Assembly (NCBI GenBank): GCA_039636785.1
Contig: CP144169.1
Location: 2,170,001-2,234,000, forward strand
Length of the DNA stretch: 64,000 nt
Direction: 5' to 3'
Origin: Micrococcaceae bacterium Sec5.7
GTDB taxonomy: Bacteria > Actinomycetota > Actinomycetes > Actinomycetales > Micrococcaceae
The translations under genes were made by a program, and so were the position numbers. Positions within the stretch are counted from its first letter, which is position 1. Each line of letters opens with the position of its first letter. Below are positions 53,788 through 62,484 of this stretch, piece by piece. The notes beneath the pieces were generated by a model, which was not told where the DNA came from, did not search any database, and was given only the letters and a program-made list of their open reading frames with translations.

Positions 53788-55029
53788 CTATTGGCCGCCT
53801 GTTCTGTACATCACTTCGTCTATGAGCTCCATATAGTGCTTCGCGGACAGTGTGAGCTCGGCATGCTGCTGGACCCACTCGCGGCCGCTGCATCCGACAT
53901 CCAGCCGGCTACGGTCTTTCGCAAGAGACCGCCATAGTGCCGCCACTGCTTCTGCATTGCTGGCCACCAGATCCCCTGCCCCGGAGTCTTGGATGATTCG
54001 TGCAGCCTCTCCCTTGACTACTGCGGTGACGTGTCGGCCAACGGCCAAGACCTCATAAGTTTTGGAAGGAATTGTTGTCTCAAAAGACTTCCAGTCATCG
54101 CGCAAAGCCACGATACAGGAATCCGCTCGTTGGTATTGCTCCACTACGTCTGCCCGCTTAACCGGAGGATAAAAAGTGACGGGAGCCTGGAGTCTCTTGG
54201 CAAGTATCTCCAGCTCTGACCTGACCACGCCATAGCCCACCATGTGCAGGTGCATGGAGCTGCCAACGAGGGCGGCTGCCTCAATCATCACGTCGAGCCT
54301 TTGGCTCTCGCCGTGGTTGCCAAGGTAGAGGACATCCAGGCAACTTTTGCCGGCCGAAGGAGCCTCCAAAAGGGGAATGCTGGCTAGGTCCAACGCGTTG
54401 GGGACTGTAGCAACATGCGCTATGCCGCGTTCCAAAAGCGTCTTAGCAAATCCTTCGGTGACCGTCACCACGAGGTCTGCCTTGCGCTGGACGAAGTCCA
54501 CGACACGTTCGGCCACACTCTTCACCGGACCCTGCACAAGGCGGGCGTCGCGGGCAAGGTCCGGCCAGGCGTCCCGCATTTCCACAATTAAGGGGACTCT
54601 GTGGAGGCGGGAGACGATGTAGCCTGCCGCGAGGTTGGGGAGGCTTGGCGCGGTCACGACTAGCACATCGGGCCGGCGATTCATCATAGCGGCGGGGACA
54701 CTCATAACCGCCGTATAGATGTGATCGATGAACCGGCCGATACGTGTTTCAGCGTGACGCAGGTAGGGGACGCGCCGGATTCGTTCACCGTGCTGCCCTG
54801 TCTGAAGTCCGAAGGGGTAGCCGGCAGCCACACGCCGCTCCTGACGGCGTCCGTGGGGGAAATGAGAAACCGGGGTTACGACGTCAACAGTCCAGCCTGC
54901 CGCCTGGAACTCCCGCACTAATCCGCTCCAGCGCCGTTGGGGCGGACTCTGGTCCGGCCAATAGCTGTGGACCAGTAATGCCACACGGTGCTGGCCGATG
55001 GGCCGTTGGCCCGGAGTAAAGCCTTCCAT
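53788..55029 (-). CDS. GT4-family glycosyltransferase (WbuB-like)
   Basis: A 413-residue GT-B enzyme. The N-terminal half has VALLVHSYWPDQSPPQRRWSGLVREF, VVTAPSLPNLAAGYIVSRLHRVPLIVEMRDAWPD and VVTVTEGFAKTLLERG, the usual opening of the WbuB/WcaI-type group. The C-terminal half has VLYLGNHGESQRLDVMIEAAALVG and SKTYEVLAVGRHVTAVVKGEAA. A sugar transferase for the cluster glycan. First gene of the glycosyltransferase-export operon, five bases before the next gene. Confidence 0.88.
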   Translation of the reverse strand: MEGFTPGQRPIGQHRVALLVHSYWPDQSPPQRRWSGLVREFQAAGWTVDVVTPVSHFPHGRRQERRVAAGYPFGLQTGQHGERIRRVPYLRHAETRIGRFIDHIYTAVMSVPAAMMNRRPDVLVVTAPSLPNLAAGYIVSRLHRVPLIVEMRDAWPDLARDARLVQGPVKSVAERVVDFVQRKADLVVTVTEGFAKTLLERGIAHVATVPNALDLASIPLLEAPSAGKSCLDVLYLGNHGESQRLDVMIEAAALVGSSMHLHMVGYGVVRSELEILAKRLQAPVTFYPPVKRADVVEQYQRADSCIVALRDDWKSFETTIPSKTYEVLAVGRHVTAVVKGEAARIIQDSGAGDLVASNAEAVAALWRSLAKDRSRLDVGCSGREWVQQHAELTLSAKHYMELIDEVMYRTGGQ

Positions 55030-55038
55030 CGGTCCTTA

Positions 55039-55758
55039 CTACCGTGACTTGCTTGGAGCGCGGGGACCTCTGGTCGCCATTGCGCGGAAGTAGGCAATCA
55101 CGGCCACCAGCAACGCGAGAACAGTGCCCAATTGAACAACGAAGGGGCTGCCGGCGGCAACGGCAACAGCCGCCTGGATTTCCGATTTCGCTATGGCCGG
55201 AGCCCGACTCGAGGCAACATTGGACGCGGCCGGTGCTGCGGCAGACGAAGCCGAACGTGACTTAGGCGCCGAGTGTGCCGTGGTCGTGCTGCCCTTCGCG
55301 GACGGCTCGATGCCGTCATCTGCAACAGCGGCCGGCGGCTCGGCCGGCGCCGTGAACAGGGACTCAAGAACTGAGCCAAAAGTAGTCGTCGCGGGGCTAC
55401 GGAGAGCGGCATCGGGCTGGACCGAGGCAGCCGGCTGGCGCGGAGCCACCGGAGCTGGAGCTACGGGGACTGGCGCGGGCGCCGGGATCACTGGCTCTGG
55501 AGCCGGAACCACAGGAATGGGTACGGGAACTACCGGGGCGGGATCCACCGGGATTGGCTCCACCGGTGCGGGATCCACAGTTTCTGTGGGCACAGGGCTC
55601 GGATCCGTCACGACGGTGCCGGGATCGGAGGGGGGCAGCTCATCTGCGAGGGCGGCCGTGCTGACCGTCATGAGACACGAGGTCAGAAACAGGCCGCACA
55701 CGGCCCAGTATGCAGTTTTCCTAAAGCCATTGTTGATGTGTTTCAACTGTGCCCCCAT
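55039..55758 (-). CDS. Proline-rich secreted protein with C-terminal membrane anchor
   Basis: A 239-residue protein without a recognisable family. Residues about 10-38 are a signal peptide (FRKTAYWAVCGLFLTSCLMT...STAALADE). Residues about 42-110 are strongly Pro/Val/Ala-rich (PVEPIPVDPAPVVPVPIPVV and similar), likely an extended wall-spanning stretch. A Ser/Ala-rich middle follows, then a membrane helix (VVQLGTVLALLVAVIAYFRAMA) and a basic tail (RGPRAPSKSR). No LPxTG motif is seen. No good ribosome binding site precedes the ATG; a TATTAAT box just upstream may allow a leaderless transcript. It lies nine bases before the first glycosyltransferase gene and may be cotranscribed. Confidence 0.72.
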   Translation of the reverse strand: MGAQLKHINNGFRKTAYWAVCGLFLTSCLMTVSTAALADELPPSDPGTVVTDPSPVPTETVDPAPVEPIPVDPAPVVPVPIPVVPAPEPVIPAPAPVPVAPAPVAPRQPAASVQPDAALRSPATTTFGSVLESLFTAPAEPPAAVADDGIEPSAKGSTTTAHSAPKSRSASSAAAPAASNVASSRAPAIAKSEIQAAVAVAAGSPFVVQLGTVLALLVAVIAYFRAMATRGPRAPSKSR

Positions 55759-55960
55759 GGTGCGAGATTAATATTGCCCCCACATACCGGTACTACAGAC
55801 CCCGCTGTCCGTAACACCCCGCGCGAGGCACAACATTGCCATTCTACCGGATCGCCCGGTTTGCCGTCTCTTGAGCCCATTCAACATTACATGACTACGT
55901 CCCGTCGTCCGGCGCGGTTCGCAAGCAATGGCCACAGCCGGACAAGGATAAACTTAACGG

Positions 55961-56464
55961 ATGCACCGTCACCGAGCTCACGGCTTCGTCAGTCACCTTC
56001 GAATTGTGGCCGTCACAGCGGTTGCAGGAATCGCCCTCTCAGGCTGTTCTCCGGCCGTCGACGTTTCCGCTGCAACGGATGCCGCCAACCCGGCATGTGC
56101 CCCCATGATGGTTGCACTTCCTGATGCGATCGGCGACGCCGCCCTCCGCAAGACCAACAGCCAGGCCACGGCCGCCTGGGGCGACCCGTCGCGGGTGATT
56201 CTCCGGTGCGGCGTCATCGTTCCGGGTCCGACTACTGACCGCTGCGTCACAGTGAACGGCGTTGACTGGGTCATCAAGGAAGGCGATCCGGTCTGGACAC
56301 TGACCACGTTCGGGCGGGAGCCCGCCATCGAGATCCTGATGGATCCGGACAAGATCAGTTCGGCAACGGTCCTGGCAGACCTCTCAGCGTCTGCAGCCAA
56401 GATCAAGGCAAACCGGAACTGCGTGGGTCAGGATGACCTGCAGAACCTGCCCACAAGCAAGTAG
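55961..56464 (+). CDS. DUF3515 lipoprotein
   Basis: A 167-residue predicted lipoprotein: signal LRIVAVTAVAGIALSGCSPAVD with lipobox LSGC. The rest matches DUF3515, an actinobacterial family usually found beside ddl, with AAWGDPSRVILRCGVIVPGPTTDRCVTVNGVDWV and WTLTTFGREPAIEILMDPD. Function is unknown; the genomic link suggests a cell-envelope role. It marks the return to the conserved core order and is convergent with ddl. Confidence 0.88.
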   Translation: MHRHRAHGFVSHLRIVAVTAVAGIALSGCSPAVDVSAATDAANPACAPMMVALPDAIGDAALRKTNSQATAAWGDPSRVILRCGVIVPGPTTDRCVTVNGVDWVIKEGDPVWTLTTFGREPAIEILMDPDKISSATVLADLSASAAKIKANRNCVGQDDLQNLPTSK

Positions 56465-56476
56465 GGTTCGACCCCC

Positions 56477-56538
56477 GGGTTTCGACAGGCTCAACCAGCG
56501 GGTCTCTCAAGCAGCGGGTTTCGACAGGCTCGACCAGC
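56477..56538. repeat. Two direct repeats of a GGGTTTCGACAGGCTC element
   Basis: A 23-nt unit beginning GGGTTTCGACAGGCTC occurs at 56477-56499 and 56516-56538 (one A/G difference), with a 39-nt period, between the convergent DUF3515 and ddl genes. Each unit can form an imperfect small hairpin (GGT...ACC ends). I recall similar elements dispersed between genes in several Actinobacteria, but could not check. Confidence 0.75.
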
Positions 56539-56543
56539 CCCGG

Positions 56544-57692
56544 CTAGCGCAGCCCGGTTTTCCGGTTCAGCGCCAGGTGGATCAGTTCGTCGATCAGCTC
56601 GGCATAGTCCAGCCCGGAGGCCGCCCACATCTGCGGGTACATGCTCTTGGGCGTGAATCCCGGCATGGTGTTGATCTCGTTGATGATCAGCTCGCCGTCG
56701 GGGGTGTAGAAGAAGTCAACGCGGCTCAGGCCCTCGGCTCCGACGGCGTCGAAGGCCACCGCTGCCAGCTCGCGGACCCGCGCAATTGCCTCGTCCGGAA
56801 TATCAGCCGGGCAGCTCAGTGCGGCTGCATCGTCCTCAACGTATTTGGCATTGAAGTCATAAAACTCGTGCTCCCCTGCAGCCACCGAAATCTCGCCCGG
56901 CATGGACGTCCTCGGAGCATCAGTGCCACGGCCTTCCAGCACGGCGCATTCAATTTCACGGCCAACAATTCCGGCTTCGATCACCAGTTTGAGATCGTGC
57001 TCGCGGGCCGCCTCAATGGCTGCGTCCAGTCCGTCAAGGGAATCCACCTTGGAAATGCCCATGGAGGAGCCGGCACGGGCAGGCTTGACGAAGACCGGGA
57101 ATCCCAGCAGGTCCACCTGTTTGCGGACAGATTCGGGGTTATTGAGCCATTGCCGATCAGTGACGGCAACGTACGGCCCCACCTGCAGACCGGCCGACTC
57201 AAACACCACCTTCATGTAGTGCTTGTCCATGCCAACGGCAGAAGCCAGCACACCGGCACCCACATAGCGGGTGTCGGAAAGCTCCAGGAGCCCCTGGATG
57301 GTGCCGTCTTCACCGAATGGTCCGTGCAGCAGCGGGAAAACGACGTCCACGGTTCCGAGTTCCTTGGGAACCTGATTGGGTGACGCAACGATCAGCTGGT
57401 GCTCACCGCCGATTTCCGCCAGTGCCACGGTGCAGGACGACGGCGGCACCTCCGGGAGGGACGACGACGACAGCGACCATTGCTCGGTATCCGCCGCAAC
57501 CAGGACCCACTGGCCGGACTTGGCGATCCCGATGGGAATGACCTCGTATTTGTCCTTGTTGATGGCGCCCAGCACGCCGGCGGCGGTCACACAGCTCACC
57601 GCGTGCTCGCTGGAACGGCCGCCAAACAACACGGCAACCCGGGGTTTGGACTTCCCTGGCCGGGACGCTGCGGTCAATTTTTGGTTCAACAC
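56544..57692 (-). CDS. ddl: D-alanine--D-alanine ligase
   Basis: Makes the D-Ala-D-Ala dipeptide for peptidoglycan, using ATP. The 382-residue ATP-grasp enzyme has VLFGGRSSEHAVSC at the N-terminus, PLLHGPFGEDGTIQGLLEL, the FVKPARAGSSMGISKV ATP-binding loop, and EINTMPGFTPKSMYPQMW (substrate-binding SMYP). It starts at GTG (57690-57692), two bases after the gpsA stop. DUF3515 is beyond its 3' end on the other strand. Confidence 0.96.
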   Translation of the reverse strand: MLNQKLTAASRPGKSKPRVAVLFGGRSSEHAVSCVTAAGVLGAINKDKYEVIPIGIAKSGQWVLVAADTEQWSLSSSSLPEVPPSSCTVALAEIGGEHQLIVASPNQVPKELGTVDVVFPLLHGPFGEDGTIQGLLELSDTRYVGAGVLASAVGMDKHYMKVVFESAGLQVGPYVAVTDRQWLNNPESVRKQVDLLGFPVFVKPARAGSSMGISKVDSLDGLDAAIEAAREHDLKLVIEAGIVGREIECAVLEGRGTDAPRTSMPGEISVAAGEHEFYDFNAKYVEDDAAALSCPADIPDEAIARVRELAAVAFDAVGAEGLSRVDFFYTPDGELIINEINTMPGFTPKSMYPQMWAASGLDYAELIDELIHLALNRKTGLR

Positions 57693-57694
57693 TG

Positions 57695-58747
57695 TCAGTA
57701 GTCGCCTTCGGATTTCAGATCCCGGGCCAGGAGACGCGGTCCCAGTTGGTCAACGGACAATTTTCCCGCCAATACAGCCACAACGGCTGCAGTGATGGGC
57801 ATTTCTACGCCGAGCTTGCCGGCCAATTCGTGCACTGCCTGCCCGGACTTGATGCCTTCGGCTGTCTGGGTCATTTTCTCGGCAACCTGGTCAAGGGTGA
57901 GGCCCTCGCCCAGCAGCCTTCCTGCTGTGTGGTTCCGGGACAACGGTGACGAACACGTGGCCACCAGGTCGCCAAGCCCGGCCAGGCCTGCCATGGTGTG
58001 CGCTTCACCGCCAAGAGCCAGTGCCAGCCTCGATGTCTCGGCCAGCCCGCGGGTGATGACGGAGGCCTTGGTATTGTCCCCCATCTGTTTTCCTTCGCAG
58101 ATGCCTACAGCCAGGGCGATGACGTTCTTGACGATCCCGCCGATCTCCACGCCCACCACATCGGGGCTCGTGTACGGGCGGAAGTAGGGGGCCGTGCAGC
58201 TCCTGGCAATCCAGCCGGCCACCTCAGCATCGGAGCACGCCACAACAGAGGCAGTAGGTTCTTCACGGGCGATCTCCATGGCCAGGTTGGGCCCGGACAC
58301 CACTGCGATGCGGTCAGGCGAGATTCCCAGCTCCTCGCTGATCACTTCACTCATCCGCGCATCTGTGCCCAGCTCCAAGCCCTTCATAAGGGACACGACA
58401 AAAGCATCGGGCTCAAGCAAGGGCTTCCACTCACGCAGCTGAAGCCTCAGGGACTGCGCAGGCACGGCGAGGACCACCAGATCGGCCCCGGACAGCACCT
58501 CAGCCACGTCGGTGGACGCGGTGATGCTGTGCGGAAGGTCCACGTCCTTCAGGTACTGCGTATTGCGGTGGAGGCTGTTGATCTGCTCCACTACTTCGCT
58601 GCGCCTGCCCCAGAGACGGATTCCGCGGTCCACCCCGGAGGCAGTGGCGGCATCGGCCAGAATCTTGGCGAAGGTGGTTCCCCAGGATCCTGCGCCCAGC
58701 ACGGCGACAGACAGCGCCGAACCCATGTGGGCCATGTCTGCCGTCAC
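57695..58747 (-). CDS. gpsA: Glycerol-3-phosphate dehydrogenase (NAD(P)+) GpsA
   Basis: Reduces dihydroxyacetone phosphate to sn-glycerol-3-phosphate for phospholipid synthesis. The 350-residue protein has the cofactor motif VAVLGAGSWGTTFAK, LAVPAQSLR, VVSGPNLAMEIAREEPTA, and the catalytic Lys in GGIVKNVIALAVGICEG. The GTG at 58747 overlaps the plsC-like stop (GTGA) and has AAGG six bases upstream; ATG at 58735 is an alternative. Together with the next gene it links glycerol-3-phosphate supply and acylation. Confidence 0.94.
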   Translation of the reverse strand: MTADMAHMGSALSVAVLGAGSWGTTFAKILADAATASGVDRGIRLWGRRSEVVEQINSLHRNTQYLKDVDLPHSITASTDVAEVLSGADLVVLAVPAQSLRLQLREWKPLLEPDAFVVSLMKGLELGTDARMSEVISEELGISPDRIAVVSGPNLAMEIAREEPTASVVACSDAEVAGWIARSCTAPYFRPYTSPDVVGVEIGGIVKNVIALAVGICEGKQMGDNTKASVITRGLAETSRLALALGGEAHTMAGLAGLGDLVATCSSPLSRNHTAGRLLGEGLTLDQVAEKMTQTAEGIKSGQAVHELAGKLGVEMPITAAVVAVLAGKLSVDQLGPRLLARDLKSEGDY

Positions 58748-59568
58748 TTGCCACCTTCTTCGTCGCCGGGTTCCGGCGTGGCGGGCCTTGTGGGCGCACC
58801 CGGTTTTCCGGACTGACTGCCTGGGTGATTGCCGCGTTCCATGAACCGGCCGTGTTTGGCCTGATTGTGGGCTGACGGATTCCACCGCTCTGCGGGCGGC
58901 TCTTCGCCCCGCAGCCCGGCGAGCAGGTCGGTCACAGCGCTCATGATGACCTCTGTTGCGGCCGTAAGCGTTGACTTGTCCAGGGGGCGTCCTGCGAACG
59001 CGCTGAGATCCACAGGATCCCCGATCACCATCCTGGATGTCCTCCGAGGGAACAGGTAGAACCGTTTGGCGTAGCGCGGGAACACCTCATGGGCGCCCCA
59101 GTGCGCCATGGGAACCACGGGAATGCCGGTCTCGAGCGCAAGCCGTGCTGCCCCCGTGTGGCCTTTCATCGGCCAGAGGTCCGGGTCGCGCGTCAGCGTG
59201 CCTTCCGGATAGATGACTATCGCACCGCCCTCGTCCACGATTTCCTGGGCGAGCTGCAGCGAGCGGTTCGCGCCCGCCGTCGAGCGTTCCACGGGTATCT
59301 GCTTGGTGGCCCGCAGAATTGCGCCGAGGACGGGCACCTTGAAAAGACCAGCCTTGGCCAGAAAGTGCGGGGCCCGCTTCTGGTTGTAGAGCATGTGCCC
59401 CACGATCAGGGGGTCAATCTCGGTGCAGTGGTTGGGTGCGGCGATGAAACCTCCGGGAGGCAGCTTCTCTGTGCCCTCCCATTTTCTGTTCATCATCACG
59501 TTCAGCAAGGTGCGTGCAATTCCGGCAATGATCACGAATGTGATCCGGCTCTTGGCCGTTTCCTTCAC
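58744..59568 (-). CDS. 1-acyl-sn-glycerol-3-phosphate acyltransferase (PlsC-like)
   Basis: Acyltransferase of phospholipid synthesis, probably acylating lysophosphatidate at the membrane. The 274-residue protein has the NHx4D motif APNHCTEID (Asn46-Asp52) and the EGT motif YPEGTLTRD; a hydrophobic stretch (ITFVIIAGIARTLLNV) precedes them. The C-terminal 60 residues are a polar tail ending EPGDEEGGK. The GTG at 59568 is chosen since the longer frame overlaps murA. Located in the murA-plsC-gpsA-ddl block. Confidence 0.91.
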   Translation of the reverse strand: MKETAKSRITFVIIAGIARTLLNVMMNRKWEGTEKLPPGGFIAAPNHCTEIDPLIVGHMLYNQKRAPHFLAKAGLFKVPVLGAILRATKQIPVERSTAGANRSLQLAQEIVDEGGAIVIYPEGTLTRDPDLWPMKGHTGAARLALETGIPVVPMAHWGAHEVFPRYAKRFYLFPRRTSRMVIGDPVDLSAFAGRPLDKSTLTAATEVIMSAVTDLLAGLRGEEPPAERWNPSAHNQAKHGRFMERGNHPGSQSGKPGAPTRPATPEPGDEEGGK

Positions 59569-59578
59569 GTGCGCACCG

Positions 59579-60904
59579 CTACTTCGCTGGGGTGATGTCG
59601 AAATCGGCGCCGAGGCCGGCAAGCTTTTCGGTAAACCGTTCGTAGCCGCGGTTGATGATGTCGATTCCGGTCACACGTGAGGTGCCGGTGGCCGCCAGCG
59701 CGGCAATGAGGTGGCTGAAGCCGCCCCGCAGGTCAGGGACGTCGATGTCGGTGCCCTTGAGCTGCGTCGGCCCGGAGATGACTGCCGAGTGCAGGAAGTT
59801 GCGCTGGCCGAACCGGCAGGGCACACTCCCCAGGCATTCGCGGTGCACCTGGATGTTGGCGCCCATGCGGATGAGAGCATCGGTAAAGCCGAAGCGGTTC
59901 TCGTACACGGTCTCATGCACGATGGACACGCCGTCGGCCTGCGTCAGTGCAACTACCAGCGGCTGCTGCCAGTCGGTCATAAAGCCGGGGTGCACGTCGG
60001 TCTCCAGAACCAGCGGATTGAGTTTGCCGCCGCGGTGGTAGAAGCGGATGCCGTCATCGCCGATGTCCATGCCGCCGCCCACCTTGCGGTAGGTGTTCAG
60101 GAACGTCATCATGTCCCGCTGCGATGCGCCTTCCACAAAGATGTCACCACGGGTGACCAGGGCCGCGGATGCCCACGACGCCGACTCGTTCCGGTCCGAG
60201 AGAGCGCGGTGGTTGTAGCCGCCCAGGTCCCGGACGCCCTCAATGCGGATGGTGCGGTCCGTCTGGACGCTGATGATGGCGCCCATCTTCTGCAGCACGG
60301 CAATGAGATCTACGATTTCAGGCTCGGTGGCGGCGCCGGAAAGTTCCGTGATGCCGTCGGCGCGGGTTGCGCTCAGCAGGACCTGTTCCGTGGCTCCAAC
60401 GGAGGGATACGGCAGGGAAATCTTAGCCCCGTGCAGTCCCTTGGGTGCCGAGATATGGATGCCGCCGGGGCGCTTCTCTACCACTGCACCGAATTGCCGC
60501 AGGACATTCAGGTGGAAATCGATCGGGCGGTCGCCGATCTTGCAGCCGCCCAGATCCGGGATGAAGGCCTCGCCGATGGCGTGGATCAGGGGCCCGCACA
60601 GCAGTATGGGGATCCGCGAATCACCGGCGTGCGCGTCAATGGCCGTGCTGGGCGCGGTTTTGGCGTTCTTGGGGTCCAGGGTGAGATCACCCGTGACGGG
60701 ATCCTTATCCACTGTCACGCCATGCAGCTGGAGGAGGCTGGTGACCACCTCGACGTCCTTGATTTCCGGCACGTTCCGCAGAACAGACGGCTCGTTGCCC
60801 AGCAACGCGGCCACCATGGCCTTGGGCACAAGGTTCTTGGCCCCGCGGACGGTGACGCGGCCTGTTAGCGGGACGCCTCCGCGGATTGTCAGAACACTAC
60901 TCAT
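59579..60904 (-). CDS. murA: UDP-N-acetylglucosamine 1-carboxyvinyltransferase MurA
   Basis: First committed step of peptidoglycan synthesis: transfers enolpyruvate from PEP to UDP-GlcNAc. The 441-residue enzyme starts MSSVLTIRGGVPLTGRVTVRGAKNL; the active-site Cys121 is in GGCKIGDRPIDFHLN, aligned with Cys115 of E. coli. NESASWASAALVTRGDIFVEG and RGGFSHLIAALAATG are also typical. The Cys means no intrinsic fosfomycin insensitivity by this residue, unlike Mycobacterium MurA with Asp. It shares UDP-GlcNAc with WecB. Confidence 0.96.
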   Translation of the reverse strand: MSSVLTIRGGVPLTGRVTVRGAKNLVPKAMVAALLGNEPSVLRNVPEIKDVEVVTSLLQLHGVTVDKDPVTGDLTLDPKNAKTAPSTAIDAHAGDSRIPILLCGPLIHAIGEAFIPDLGGCKIGDRPIDFHLNVLRQFGAVVEKRPGGIHISAPKGLHGAKISLPYPSVGATEQVLLSATRADGITELSGAATEPEIVDLIAVLQKMGAIISVQTDRTIRIEGVRDLGGYNHRALSDRNESASWASAALVTRGDIFVEGASQRDMMTFLNTYRKVGGGMDIGDDGIRFYHRGGKLNPLVLETDVHPGFMTDWQQPLVVALTQADGVSIVHETVYENRFGFTDALIRMGANIQVHRECLGSVPCRFGQRNFLHSAVISGPTQLKGTDIDVPDLRGGFSHLIAALAATGTSRVTGIDIINRGYERFTEKLAGLGADFDITPAK

Positions 60905-61031
60905 ATACCGGCTTCCTTACGACTACTCGCCCCCGAATGCTTACAAAGGCACCAGCTAAGCATAGGAGCTAGCGTTACTGAACCGAAATACCGGGCTCAT
61001 CGAGGGATTGGGGGCGGCGTCCCACCGACCG

Positions 61032-61778
61032 CTACTTCCGAGATTGGACTGCCACGTTCGCCGCGCCCCGGATCTGGGCGGCGATCCAGGAATTTGCCTC
61101 AGTTCCAAAATGATATGTGGCGGCGCCGAACTTATGGTCCGAGGCAGCGTAGCGGACGTCCTCCGGCATGTTCAGGACGGTGTAGCCAAGACTCCTGATG
61201 TGAGCACAGCACTCGCCAAAGTAGGCATTCATCTCAGCTGTGGGCCGGCCTTGGAACTCCTCTACTGGTTCGCCGTTTTCTGTAACCTCGGCCCAGGGCG
61301 TACTGAGGACGATTGTTTTCTCCATAAGCCCCAGGGAGGTTAGTGCCTTAAAAAATCTGTTTGCCGCGGATTCCCAGAGCGTCCAGTGGCGCTCCGTGGC
61401 AACGTTGATAACTGGTTTGCGGCCTGGCACCATTTCGAGGCGTCCCGAACTGACCAGCTCATGGGAATTAGTCACGTAGCTTCCGTCCGGAAGCGCAACC
61501 ACACCAGGCCGTTCATCGGTCAAGTCGATTACCAGTACATCGATGTCTGCCGCATGCCGACGCAATTGCTGCATGAGGCTCGACTTAATGTCGGCCGTCA
61601 GCGATCGATTCTGAGAAGCCGAACCGAGCGGATCGCCAGGCAAAAGCGCCGTTGGCTGCGACAGGGCGCTGATCATGGACTGGCGCGCGACGTAGGCGAG
61701 CAAATCATAACCGGCACCGATTTCCTGAAAAGCATCCCGCGACACGCAGCTGCCGTAGATCATGACGTTTTTTTGCAT
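61032..61778 (-). CDS. DUF6270-like SGNH-type protein
   Basis: A 248-residue protein starting MQKNVMIYGSCVSRDAFQEI. GSCVSRD at residues 9-15, together with the late GAATYHFGTEANSWIAAQI, is the pattern I associate with DUF6270, a family common in capsule and teichoic acid gene clusters, with an SGNH-hydrolase-like outline. Middle segment VLVIDLTDERPGVVALPDGSYVTNS is also typical. No signal peptide, so probably cytoplasmic. It lies between murA and leuD, in otherwise core genes. Confidence 0.75.
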   Translation of the reverse strand: MQKNVMIYGSCVSRDAFQEIGAGYDLLAYVARQSMISALSQPTALLPGDPLGSASQNRSLTADIKSSLMQQLRRHAADIDVLVIDLTDERPGVVALPDGSYVTNSHELVSSGRLEMVPGRKPVINVATERHWTLWESAANRFFKALTSLGLMEKTIVLSTPWAEVTENGEPVEEFQGRPTAEMNAYFGECCAHIRSLGYTVLNMPEDVRYAASDHKFGAATYHFGTEANSWIAAQIRGAANVAVQSRK

Positions 61779-61853
61779 CCAAGTACCTTAACAGAAACGA
61801 GTTGTCGGACGTTCAGTTCCGTCTATCCCCACCGGCAGAACCTCGGTGAGCAA

Positions 61854-62462
61854 TTACGTCTGGGAAAGCCGCGCCGGCAGGGTCTTCGGCTTGAAGGACG
61901 GCTGTGTGGCCTCATATGCCGTGATGTCTTCCTCATGCTGCAGGGTCAGGCCGATGTCATCGAGGCCTTCCAGCAGGCGCCAGCGCGTGTAGTCGTCGAT
62001 CTCAAAAGGCGCCACTATGTTGCCGCAGATGGCGGTCTTGGAGACCAGGTCCACGGTGACCTCGGTTCCCGGAGCGTTCTCCAGGACCTTCCAGATGAGC
62101 TCGATGTCATCCTGGGCAAGTTCGGCAGCCAGCAGTCCCTGCTTGCCCGAGTTGCCGCGGAAAATATCGGCAAAACGTGAAGAAAGTACCGTTTTGAAGC
62201 CGTAGTCCTTCAGGGCCCAGACGGCGTGTTCGCGTGATGAACCGGTGCCGAAGTCCGGGCCGGCCACCAGAACGGAACCCACGTTGAAGGGCTCCTGGTT
62301 GAGGATGAACGCGGGGTCCTTGCGCCATGCCGAGAACAGGGCGTCCTCGAAGCCGGTGCGGGTGATGCGCTTGAGGTATACGGCCGGGATGATCTGGTCC
62401 GTATCAACGTTGCTCTGGCGCAGCGGGACGCCGATACCGGTGTGGGTGGTGAACTTTTCCAT
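61854..62462 (-). CDS. leuD: 3-isopropylmalate dehydratase small subunit LeuD
   Basis: Small subunit of isopropylmalate isomerase in leucine synthesis. The 202-residue protein has [20 protein letters not shown] and [21 protein letters not shown], the conserved LeuD segments. The ATG at 62462 has GAGGAAGACTCC upstream; the longer frame overlaps leuC. It follows leuC by 22 bases in the leuCD operon. Confidence 0.96.
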   Translation of the reverse strand: MEKFTTHTGIGVPLRQSNVDTDQIIPAVYLKRITRTGFEDALFSAWRKDPAFILNQEPFNVGSVLVAGPDFGTGSSREHAVWALKDYGFKTVLSSRFADIFRGNSGKQGLLAAELAQDDIELIWKVLENAPGTEVTVDLVSKTAICGNIVAPFEIDDYTRWRLLEGLDDIGLTLQHEEDITAYEATQPSFKPKTLPARLSQT

Positions 62463-62484
62463 GGAGTCTTCCTCGGTGAATCGG

